Shown piece after piece: positions 55,766-64,000 of a stretch of DNA of 64,000 nucleotides (positions within the stretch are counted from its first letter, which is position 1; each line of letters starts with the position of its first letter). Source of the stretch: Adiantum capillus-veneris (Eukaryota; Streptophyta; Polypodiopsida; Polypodiales; Pteridaceae); the NCBI GenBank assembly GCA_014529385.2, contig CM043957.1, positions 84,220,881 through 84,284,880 on the forward strand, written 5' to 3'. Below the pieces are notes generated by a model, which had not been told where the DNA came from, searched no databases, and saw only the letters and a list, made by a program, of their open reading frames with translations. The position numbers and the translations under genes are program-made.

Positions 55766-56759
55766 GTTGAGGACCTATTTGTGATGCCCCACATTCCTTT
55801 CATCAACTCAATGCACATACTAGTCAATATTTATACTTTTAACCAGATTATTTGTCATGAATCTTGATTTTTAGTGTACAATGTTCTAACAAGTTCTTAT
55901 TTTGAATTGAAGCATGCTTATTTCTAGCTAGTATGTCACTGTAATTTTGCAAGCACGTCGAATTAGGGGGAATCTGAGGAGATCCGCTGCTATACTCAAT
56001 GATTTTAACTTCAACATTGAGGTTTATTTATTTCAAAGATTTGGAGTATAATTGAAGCTATAAAGTTCCATCTCAACAAAATTTTAAGAATCCTTTCATA
56101 TGATAACAACCTTCTTTTCCTATTGATACATGATATGGATTACAAGTTGAGTGACAGTGAATGAAACAAGTGAAAGGGTTACAATCGCTTTCTAAAACAA
56201 TAAGAAAGTGATAAAATCATTAGGTTGAGTTTAACTACAATCATATAAGATGAAGTATTGTTTAGGAATGTCTTTTTTATTAAGCGACCGAGTTTCTTCC
56301 TCGCAAAGAAGTAAACAAGAAGTACTAACAATTTTTGTGATATTTGCATGATTTTTGAACTAAGTTCTCACATATTTCATCAATTTTTCTTCCCTCTATC
56401 ATGGTTTGCTCTTAAATATATGTGTGTGTGTGTGTGTGTAGAATTTACTAGAATTATGCAAGCTGAAGCTTCACTTTGACATTCTAAAAGAATAGAGTGC
56501 AAGAGAAGTCAAGCCATGTGAGGATGTGAAGAGAAGCCAAGCCATGTGAGGATGTGAAATGAAAGGTGATTAAAAAAGTTCCATTTAATATTTTAAAATC
56601 AAAATAACATGTAAGGTAATTCTCAATCATCACATTGAAAACATTGAAAGTATGCTTACTCAACTCTCCTGTAAAGCTTCTTTTAGAAAGCCAAAAAGCA
56701 CATTAAGGACATTGTCTCTAGGGAGATGCTAGGTATGGTGGATTTGATGCTCTTAGCAG
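55766..56759. other. AT-rich intergenic sequence
   Basis: No ORF or repeat beyond a short duplication of GAAGCCAAGCCATGTGAGGATG (first copy near 56505, second near 56532) and (GT)n at 56421-56439. Confidence 0.5.
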
Positions 56760-57490
56760 TGCGATTTGCGATGCATAAGATCAGGGGCTATCACAGGAAG
56801 GGGATGCTCGTTGCTCTTTGCCTGTGTCCAAGGAGATTTTTGTTGCCCCACCTATTTCTTGCCTTCAGGTGGGGTGGCTAACCCCCCTTCTTTGGGAAGG
56901 GAACCTAGCTTGTCCTACAACTGGTTTGTCGCAGATCGAGCATGGTGTTTGTCAAAGGGTCTTGCAGTGGTGACAATTTCGTCGTGGATTATGTGAAGCT
57001 GGAGGGCTCGTCTATGTTGGGTTGCACTTTGGCTGGGCTCGGTTGAAATCTATGGTGATGGTTGGCTTAGGGTTGCATCTTTGATCTGGCCTTGTTGTGA
57101 GGTGACCCTCTATTTTGGTGGCAGCTCCTGCGCGGCCGGTGATGGAGCTTCGGCTCCCCCCTTCTTGCAATTGGAAATGCTCTCTAGTTCGTTGGTCTTG
57201 GGTGGGTGGGGACTTACCTTGTGGTAGCAAGTGATTTCCCTGTGGAAACCATGCAGGATGATTGTGTTCTTTCTTGATTTGCGAGGGTGGATCCCTCTTC
57301 AGCCTTGATATGTTGACGTTGTGTTGTTCTCCCTGTTGGTCTTATCGGGGTGGCTCCCCTTGTCAACCAATGTATCATGTGTCATGATTGGGTGTGGGGA
57401 TTCCATGGCGCGTAAGGAGCATGGCTTTTGGTTGTAATTAAGCTGGTTTTGCTAATTAATCTACCACTCACTATTGCGAGTTTTGAAAAA
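56760..57490 (+). mobile_element. 3' end of a LINE-like retroposon, 5'-truncated
   Basis: A G/T-rich, GC-elevated block, unlike the AT-rich surroundings, ends with GTTGTAATTAAGCTGG, TTTGCTAATTAATC, the hairpin ACTCACTATTGCGAGT (57466-57481) and TTTGAAAAAAG. Long G/T-rich 3' untranslated regions ending in a hairpin and an A run would suit a LINE tail. No coding part is left. Confidence 0.45.
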
Positions 57491-57777
57491 AGAAGGAAGG
57501 AAACCACTTCATATATTTTTTTGAGCATAAATGTTTTAAAAATTTCTTAGTCTACTTAGAAAAGCTTGTAATGTATTTACTATAGGTTTGATTTACAAGA
57601 AAAATTTACGATAGAATTTATTGATCTACTATTTAATTTATAGCATGTGAACTAAAATAGCAAGATCCTTATATGGTTAGCAGGTTGATGCAACTTGCAA
57701 CTCATTCTATGCCTAGGAACTCTATGTTTGGAACAATCCCAAGAGACCTCAAAGACCTCGACACGTTTTGTGCCTAT

Positions 57778-57778
<1 letters not shown>

Positions 57779-57822
<44 letters not shown>
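57779..57822. repeat. (GT)n(GA)n compound microsatellite
   Basis: GT to 57795, then GA. Confidence 0.9.
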
Positions 57823-57900
57823 TATGTTATTATCCCTCAATGATATAGTGATTTTTTGTAGGTATATACTAGGCTTTTGAAGGGAAACTTTGATTTAATT

Positions 57901-57964
57901 TATAAGATGGAATTGAAATCCTTATAAATTAAATATTTTTTTGGGATTTCAATTCCATCTTATA
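57901..57964. repeat. perfect 21-bp inverted repeat, 22-base loop
   Basis: TATAAGATGGAATTGAAATC plus C (57901-57921) and its exact reverse complement (57944-57964). A third, direct copy with one mismatch (AAGATGGAGTTGAAATCCT) starts at 58004, just after the hairpin tail at 57974-58003. Confidence 0.9.
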
Positions 57965-57973
57965 AAAGCAATC

Positions 57974-58003
57974 ACTCACTCTTGTGAGTTCTGCAAAAAA
58001 AAG
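57974..58003 (+). repeat. retroposon 3' tail with terminal hairpin
   Basis: ACTCACTCTTGTGAGT, then TCTGCAAAAAAAAG. Confidence 0.55.
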
Positions 58004-58049
58004 AAGATGGAGTTGAAATCCTAGAAAATGAGTTGAAAGTCAATGCATG

Positions 58050-58114
58050 TCTCCTTCACCCATTGAAATAGACAATTTAAGTGGATCTCCTTCACCCATT
58101 GAAATAGACAATTT
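58050..58114. repeat. tandem duplication, period 36 bp
   Basis: TCTCCTTCACCCATTGAAAT plus AGACAATTT at 58050-58078 and 58086-58114, exact. Confidence 0.92.
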
Positions 58115-59018
58115 TACTGGATGGGCAATCTTGTGTAGTATGTGGGTTTAATTATGAATTGAGGCTTAATAGATGGAATCTTGGAAGATGTGTTGGGGAT
58201 TAAGGAGGAAGAGGGTGGTGAAGGAGGAGATGAGCAAGGGGAAGGGAGGCTAGATAGCATGCGAGTGGACAAAATCCGACTTTGTTTTTTGTGTGTGCTA
58301 TCTATCGATAGAGGTTGGTATTTATCTGGCTTGCATTGGAGATGAAGCTTGTCAAAGAAAATATTGCTCATTTCTCTCTAAAATTATCTTGTTTATGAAC
58401 CAAAAAAATATACTTTCGTTTGATTGAAGCTTTGAATCCATGCAAATACCTTAATGTAATATGGGTTTTCAGGTGATCATTATGATTCTACTTTTCAAGG
58501 GAGGAAAAGCACCAAAATGAGGACTATTGATCACTTTATGTTGTGCTTTACAATGTAATTCAAGTGCCCCACATACAAAACAATGTAAGGATCCTTACCA
58601 TGCAATTGAAGGAACCTTCACAATACAATGTCAAAGTTCTTACTATGTCTAGAATCTTGCACTCAAGTTTCACCTTGTATGAAGAAAGATTTCAAAATTT
58701 ATCTTTAACAATGTGATTTCATCATAGCATGCATCACAACTTGGGTATAAGAATACTAGCATCTTCAATGAGTGGCTCAAGCATGTTTCTCATTTTTTAA
58801 AAGCTATTGCCTCCTTGTACATGACCATAAAGGGAGTCATTATGATCACTTCTTCTTGAATCATAGCCACAACTAGATAACACCAAAGAAGGTATCTTCC
58901 AAAGCAGCTTACATCAATCTGGGGTTGTGTAGCTCTTATATGTATCTTGTGGCCCCTCAAGGCACATCTCATACTTGAGGGTTTATGTACATTCCTTTAT
59001 GGTGAATTTAATACATCC
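58115..59018. other. intergenic, no gene recognised
   Basis: AT-rich; no supported ORF. Confidence 0.5.
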
Positions 59019-59053
59019 ACTCACAATTGTGAGTATGACAAAAAAAAAAAGGG
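59019..59053 (+). repeat. retroposon 3' tail with perfect hairpin
   Basis: ACTCACAATTGTGAGT is a perfect 16-bp palindrome, then ATGACAAAAAAAAAAAGGG. Confidence 0.6.
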
Positions 59054-59732
59054 AGTGATAATGATGAAAGGATTGGCATGAAAAAGCTTTTTGGCTTAAA
59101 AAACTAGCTTAATTGACATGACCCTTAATTTCTTGCAAACTTGTACTTATATTAAACTGGTAAAGATACACCAAAGAGCTCTTTACAGCATGCCTTGTTT
59201 TCAAATCTCGTAGCATAATGAATGGGGCCATATCTTTTGGTGTATTTAATCACATAGTTTCCATGCTAATTTATGGAAAAAGTGGAATCTTCCTTGTAAT
59301 TAACAACCACCAATAATGCTCTCGGCTCTTAAATGATCTTTTTATGTGTGGTGCATGACCAAAGGCAAAAGTGTGAAATTTTGACCTTCCAAAGTTGCAA
59401 ATGAAGTTCCGAGGGAAAAATGAAGTGGACACCAGTTTTTGCAGCCAATTCTTCTGGATAAAATGGTAAATGATGCATTTGTTCTACATTTTTTATATGA
59501 AAAAGAACTTTTCTTTTCCTGTAGAGTGTTTATCATTAGCATCAATCAAAACATATTCCAACCTATAGTCAAAATCATCAAAACTAATCAAAATCCTTGC
59601 TTTTATGTAGGGTCTACAAAATCATCAATCTTTGTTGCAGGATTTTCAACTCTTAGACTGTTTTGACTAGCAATACCAATGAAAAGATTCTGCAAAAGGC
59701 TCCATAGCTAAACTTTCCATCAAAGTTTCTAT

Positions 59733-59871
59733 TAGTTGGCCTAGTGGTAAAGGTGAGGGGCTCTAAACGCACCCACTATGGTTCAACCCTTGAGATATGC
59801 AGGCGTGGGTGAGTGGGTGCAATCCCGTAAAACTAATCAAAGCGAAACTTCGAACGGCTAAAAAAAGAAAG
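59733..59871 (+). mobile_element. tRNA-derived SINE
   Basis: An A-box-like TTGGCCTAGTGGT at 59736-59748 and a B box GGTTCAACCC at 59780-59789, spaced as in a pol III promoter. Then a tRNA-unrelated part with GTGGGTGCAATCCCGT and GAAACTTCGAACGGCT, ending in an A-rich tail, AAAAAAAGAAAG (59860-59871). About 140 bp is a normal SINE size. I found no second copy in the window and no clear target duplication. Confidence 0.65.
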
Positions 59872-60300
59872 GATCTGCATTAAGTAGCGTACTATGAGTT
59901 TTAGCAAGTGAAATATCCAAAATTGTGAGGATGAAAGACTACTCCATGATGCACTCATTGTCTAGCTTTGAGACGAATGATGTTATATATTCAATGCTCA
60001 CACAAACTCTTTTGGATTGTAAACCTCCCGGATTGAAAATGAAATTTCCATCTTGTGACTTTATTAGACCTTAATTTCCAAGGTCACATTTTAGGTATTA
60101 TAGCTGAAAATCTTAGTGAATAACTTTTTCTTTTCCGGCATAAAGTTCAATTGTCTACTTAGCTTGCCCTAAGAAATAAGGGCCAAAAAAATGGGTTTTC
60201 TTGCCCAATCGTGAGTGTGCTCTCAGAAGGGGCTGAACTTATACAAGTAAGTTTTGAAGAAAAAAAAGGGGGGGGGAATGATTGACATTGCCACCACCCA

Positions 60301-60447
60301 TGTAACGCCAGAGGTTCTAGAGAAGTCTAAAAGCTTTGGCTATGAGGTAAGGGGGTCCTACAGATAGGGGCCAATGGCTCCTATAAGAGGGTTAGTGGGG
60401 TGGAGATCAAACAACATAGTCCCTAAGACTTTTAGTGGTATTAGAGC
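60301..60447 (+). mobile_element. possible LTR end and primer-binding site relic
   Basis: TGTAACGCCAGAGG at 60301 resembles a gypsy LTR start, and TGGTATTAGAGC at 60436-60447 is one base from the tRNA-iMet primer site. No second LTR and no coding sequence follow. Confidence 0.25.
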
Positions 60448-61430
60448 TTAGTAAAATTTTCTCTAGGCATGGGAAGGGTGGCTAGTGAAAATTCTAGCAT
60501 CAATGAAACACTTTTAGGAACAAATTAGGTGTGGTGGAAGTGGTGGCTTGAGGAAGGGAATAGAGTCAATGACTAAGGCCATTTGTCTTGCGAGGGGTGC
60601 TAAATAGGGGTGCCTTGATGATCTCTACATTTTTTGCTTCATCTCCAAGTGCCCTTGGGCTTCTACTGAGAACCGTAGGCCCATCTCTTCGTTTGAATGT
60701 TGCTCAATATTTTCCATTGCCAAGGAAGCTTAGCTTTCACAATCTAGGGCTTAAGACCTTTTGGTGAGTAAAATTCTTGGCAAGGGTCATTCAGAAAAAG
60801 GGTTAACCTTTGGCAAAGCTTTACAAACCTTGTGAGAAATCTGGCAAAGAAAGTAGCAAGCAAGGTTGTATTATCACTCGAGAATTGTGTTTTTTTAATC
60901 TAATTTTTTGTAGAAAGGAAATTTGGATTATCAAAGGCATAATTTTATTTAGAGCTACAATAAATTTTACTTCCTCTCTAAACCGAGTAATCATCCTTAC
61001 TTTTTTGAAGTATTCTTCTACTTCAATCTTGGATCATGTCAACAGATAAAGATCTTTCATTTGTCGAATGTAAGACCCAAAGAGACTGATGACTTACAAA
61101 GTGATAATGGCTTTGCTGACATGTAAGATTTTGATGCACTTGTATGATGAACTCAAATTATAGAAAAAAATTGGCTTTGGTTTATACAAATTTAATTACA
61201 CTCACAGATTTGGTTATGTTTCAAGTTGGAACACATCAATCAAAGATTGCAAGTATGGCCAATTAGAGAACAAATTGAATCCCGTCATTATCAGAGTCTC
61301 CTTGCATGGGGAGTGAAAACCAAAAAAATTCATCATTGATAAACTCAATAAAGATGCAGTGAATACTTTTTGGTATAGGTGGATAGATGTTCCCCAGCTT
61401 CGTGCTATGCCAAATACTTTCCATCCGATG

Positions 61431-61570
61431 GAAGGTAGTTTACACTTGAAGGCAAGGCCTACCACTGGCGGATGTCACGTAAGAAAAATCCTATAACATG
61501 GAAAGTTGTTTGCACTTGAAGGCATGGCCTGCCAGTGGCGGATGTCACTTAAGAAAAACCCTATAACCTG
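61431..61570. repeat. tandem duplication, period 70 bp
   Basis: Copies 61431-61500 and 61501-61570 share CACTTGAAGGCA, GGCGGATGTCAC and TAAGAAAAA.CCTATAAC. Confidence 0.92.
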
Positions 61571-61749
61571 GACATGATTTCAAGCTATGTTTCAAAAATA
61601 ATTTCTTCCAAGCAACAAAGAGAACAGAAAATTGGCAAGCATTGGATGAATGTTTCATGCATAACTCATTCCTTACTACTTATATCTCTAATTATAGAGT
61701 ATTGAGAGGGTGTCAATTAATTTCACAAGCTATGAGAGCTCCTAGAGTA

Positions 61750-61880
61750 TACCATCCTAATATATCGATAAGCTACTTGGCCTCAAAATCTACTCACAAT
61801 CGTGAGTTTGGCAAAAAAAGGATACCATCCTGATGTCAAGGACTCACAATTGTGAGTTTAGCAAAAAAAAGGATACCATC
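61750..61880 (+). mobile_element. two short retroposon tails inserted at one site
   Basis: TACCATCCT occurs at 61750-61758 and 61823-61831; between them lies a short sequence ending in ACTCACAATCGTGAGT (61792-61807), TTGGCAAAAAAAGGA. A second insert ends in ACTCACAATTGTGAGT (61842-61857), TTAGCAAAAAAAAGGA, followed by a third TACCATC at 61874. The direct repeats look like target duplications around two heavily 5'-truncated copies of one retroposon family. Confidence 0.6.
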
Positions 61881-62366
61881 TGCGAAGGAAAAAATTACTC
61901 ATCTCCATACCAAAACTTTGAAAGATTCCATTTTTGAGGCATTAGTTTATGATACGCATGAGAAAGGGCATTGTATTGATGTTTTGCAATAGACAATAGA
62001 TCTTCAAATGTAGGAATACCCTTCAAATTGAAATGCACATCAGAACAAGACCCCAAGGAATTCACTAGTAGTACTATTGAGACATCACCTGCATGTACCA
62101 AAACTACCCTTTCAACACCTATATATGAGACCTTCCTTTGGAAGGTCTACCTTTTTTATCTTATAAAACCCTCTTATTGTACATTCATGTGATTACATAT
62201 AGTAACCTGTAGTGAATACCCTAGGGACAAGACTAAGGAAAATGATAAAGAGGTAACAAAGGGCATAGACAAGGATTTATACACTGTCAAATTACTGTAG
62301 TTAAATGCTTCCACTACTTTCTCTCAGGTGAAAGTGTCTCAATGCAAAGAGGCACATGAATGTTTA

Positions 62367-62452
62367 TGTTAGGAAATATGACGTAGCTAAATAGATATTT
62401 GAGTAGCTTACTTAATGGGGAGAGAGAAATTTTCACACACGAGAGATTATAG

Positions 62453-62490
<38 letters not shown>

Positions 62491-63168
62491 ACGCATGATA
62501 TACGTGGTTCACCCAATGTGGGCTACATCCACGGGAAAGCAGCCACTCAATGGCTTTAGTACTTCAAACAAAAAGTAGGTTACAAATGGATTATATCCTT
62601 AATAGAGCTCCCACCTTGCTTCACTCTCACCACCTCACACCAACTTCACAATGCACCACAATACTTCACGATCAGTTTTTGTGTGTAGAAGTGGCCTCCT
62701 TTTATAGGCCAAATAGGTTGCCCTCTCTCATGAGAGGCAGCTATGTGTAGCCGCCCTTGTGTAGATAAGTCCAAATCAGTAAGTCCAAATTAGACCCTCC
62801 AATCTGCCCATGTGTGGCCGCCCTTGAGAAGACAAGTCCGCTTTTGAATTCGACCACCGGCCACCGGCCATTGACTTTCAACCACCGGCCACCAGCCGTT
62901 GACTACCGGCCAACGACCAACCGGCCAACCGACCGGTCGTTTTTCGGCCACTTTCCGGTCGCTGGCTAGCCATAATATTCTTGCGAAAAGTGAAGGAGTA
63001 CGAGCGGAAGTGCGACGCGAGAGAGAGCACGACGATATGGTGAACTCGCTCTACTGTAATGTGTAGAGCATAGTGAGTTCTTATTAGGTTTTAACAAAAG
63101 AATATGTGTACATACCTGGCGGCCCGCCCACTTACTTGGGCGACCACATTGGGCTTTATACCCCAACA
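62367..63168 (-). repeat. 3' LTR of copia C
   Basis: TGTTAGGAAATATG...TACCCCAACA in plus-strand reading; inverted TGTT/AACA ends; 802 bp. It holds (GA)n at 62456-62489, a TTTTATAGG box, and a GC-rich cluster of CCGGCCA repeats at 62849-62960. The purine tract of the element, AAGTGGGAGGT, lies at 63169-63182. Confidence 0.75.
62456..62489. repeat. (GA)n microsatellite in the copia C LTR
   Basis: Seventeen units. Confidence 0.92.
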
Positions 63169-63257
63169 ACCTCCCACTTAAAGTCCAATGTGGTACTTTA
63201 AGTGTGAGAGAAGCTACTATACAAGCTAATATACAAGAGATGTAGAGAAGTGATGTA

Positions 63258-64000
63258 CTACCCTACACCTAACTGCTTGCGAAAATGCGCAAAGCTCTCT
63301 GAGGGAAGTCCTTTTGTAAGTAGATCAGCAGGATTTTCAGTGGTGTGAACTTTGACAAGCTGAAGTTGCTTATCCTCGAGCATTTCCCTGATGAAATGAT
63401 ACTTCACATCCACATGCTTTGTCTTTGAGTGATAAACTGGATTGCAAGCCAATTGTATAGCACTTTGACTATCACAATATAACACATGCATCTCTTCCTT
63501 GATTTCCAAATCTGTTACTAGTCGATTAAGCCAAATTGATTCTTTGCATGCCTTTGATGCTGCAACATATTCAGCCTCTGTAGTAGACTGAGTAACACAA
63601 TCTTGTAATCTAGAACGCCATGATACTGCTCCACCAGCCAATGTAAAGACATACCCTGACGTAGACCTTCGGTTGTCTAAGTCACGTGCATAATCTGAGT
63701 CTGTAAAACCCTTTACACTTAGCTCCTGACTCCCATAGCATATACGCATACTCTTTGTAGCTTTCAGGTATCTCAATATTCCTTTCACTACCTCCCAATG
63801 TTTCTTGCCTGGGTTTGACATGTATCGACTTACTACTCCCACTGCAAATGCAATGTCTGGGCGAGTAGCAATCATTGCATACTTCAAACTACCCACTGCA
63901 GACGCATATGGAATCTTATCCATTTCAGCCTGTTCTTCCTCAGACACATGACAATCTTGTTTGCTAAGTTTCACATATGGTGGCAATGGAACACTCAGTG
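63258..64000 (-). CDS. pol: copia C pol C-terminus with RNase H, cut by window edge
   Basis: An uninterrupted frame to the window edge, no start inside. It contains PYASAVGSLKYAMIATRPDI, SRYMSNPGKKHW, then RNase H with FTDSDYARDLDNRRSTSGYV (Asp), TTEAEYVAAS (Glu), YCDSQSAIQLACNP (Asp), TKHVDVKYHFIRE and ENPADLLTKGL (Asp). The usual Trp after SD-x-D is replaced by Tyr. It belongs to a copia family different from the two at 22-29 kb and looks undamaged in this part. RNase H removes the RNA strand during reverse transcription. Confidence 0.88.
   Translation of the reverse strand, partial: LSVPLPPYVKLSKQDCHVSEEEQAEMDKIPYASAVGSLKYAMIATRPDIAFAVGVVSRYMSNPGKKHWEVVKGILRYLKATKSMRICYGSQELSVKGFTDSDYARDLDNRRSTSGYVFTLAGGAVSWRSRLQDCVTQSTTEAEYVAASKACKESIWLNRLVTDLEIKEEMHVLYCDSQSAIQLACNPVYHSKTKHVDVKYHFIREMLEDKQLQLVKVHTTENPADLLTKGLPSESFAHFRKQLGVG

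Larger units (their letters stand above)
59872..62366. other. intergenic with retroposon relics
   Basis: Holds a possible LTR/primer-site relic (60301-60447), a 70-bp tandem duplication (61431-61570) and the double hairpin-tail insertion (61750-61880). ORFs of 60-83 codons show no recognisable domain. Confidence 0.5.

Noticed and set aside
61214-61465. 83-codon minus-strand ORF
   Set aside because: Part lies in a tandem duplication; no domain recognised.
1-64000. CRISPR arrays, bacterial-type operons, rRNA genes
   Set aside because: Looked for and not seen. All repeats found are plant microsatellites, tandem duplications or transposon parts.

Overview
This is plant nuclear DNA from a large, repeat-rich genome. 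It has long (GA)n/(CT)n tracts, plant-type Ty1/copia and Ty3/gypsy elements, LINEs, a tRNA-derived SINE and a small secreted-peptide gene. The gypsy pol proteins carry a second, archaeal-type RNase H, the hallmark of the plant Tat/Ogre group. I cannot name the species. The mix of lineages would fit a fern, another seed-free vascular plant or a gymnosperm.

Layout. 1-13 kb is mostly intergenic: microsatellites, a TIR-bearing MITE-like element, several 120-150 bp tandem duplications, one unidentified decayed coding stretch, and the only convincing host gene, a three-exon PSY-like sulfated-peptide precursor (10287-10788, minus strand). 13-21 kb holds two decayed LINEs of different clades, separated by a CT/GA block and a copia LTR remnant. 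22-51 kb is a nest of LTR elements, all on the minus strand. An old copia (22001-29690) is split in its integrase by a younger, RT-deleted copia (24631-28135, TSD ACAAG). Next to it a gypsy element, here called A (30018-51062, TSD CCGT), is split in its integrase by a much younger gypsy element, B (32061-44345, TSD CTGC). 52-64 kb holds a third decayed LINE, a cluster of short retroposon tails that share a perfect 3' hairpin, a SINE, and the 3' end of a third copia cut by the window edge.

The most unusual content is upstream of gag in elements A and B. B carries four extra ORFs between its primer-binding site and gag: two short ones (70 and 72 codons) and two longer ones that resemble each other and contain no methionine at all. 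A carries one short ORF of the same 72-codon family at the same place. These look like a shared, duplicated and possibly spliced accessory module whose function is unknown.

The order of events can be read from the nesting. Old copia then inner copia; an A-like leader, then A (LTRs about 3% different), then B (LTRs about 0.4% different, pol ORF open from end to end). B is the most recent and could be recently active apart from a one-base frame change inside its protease.
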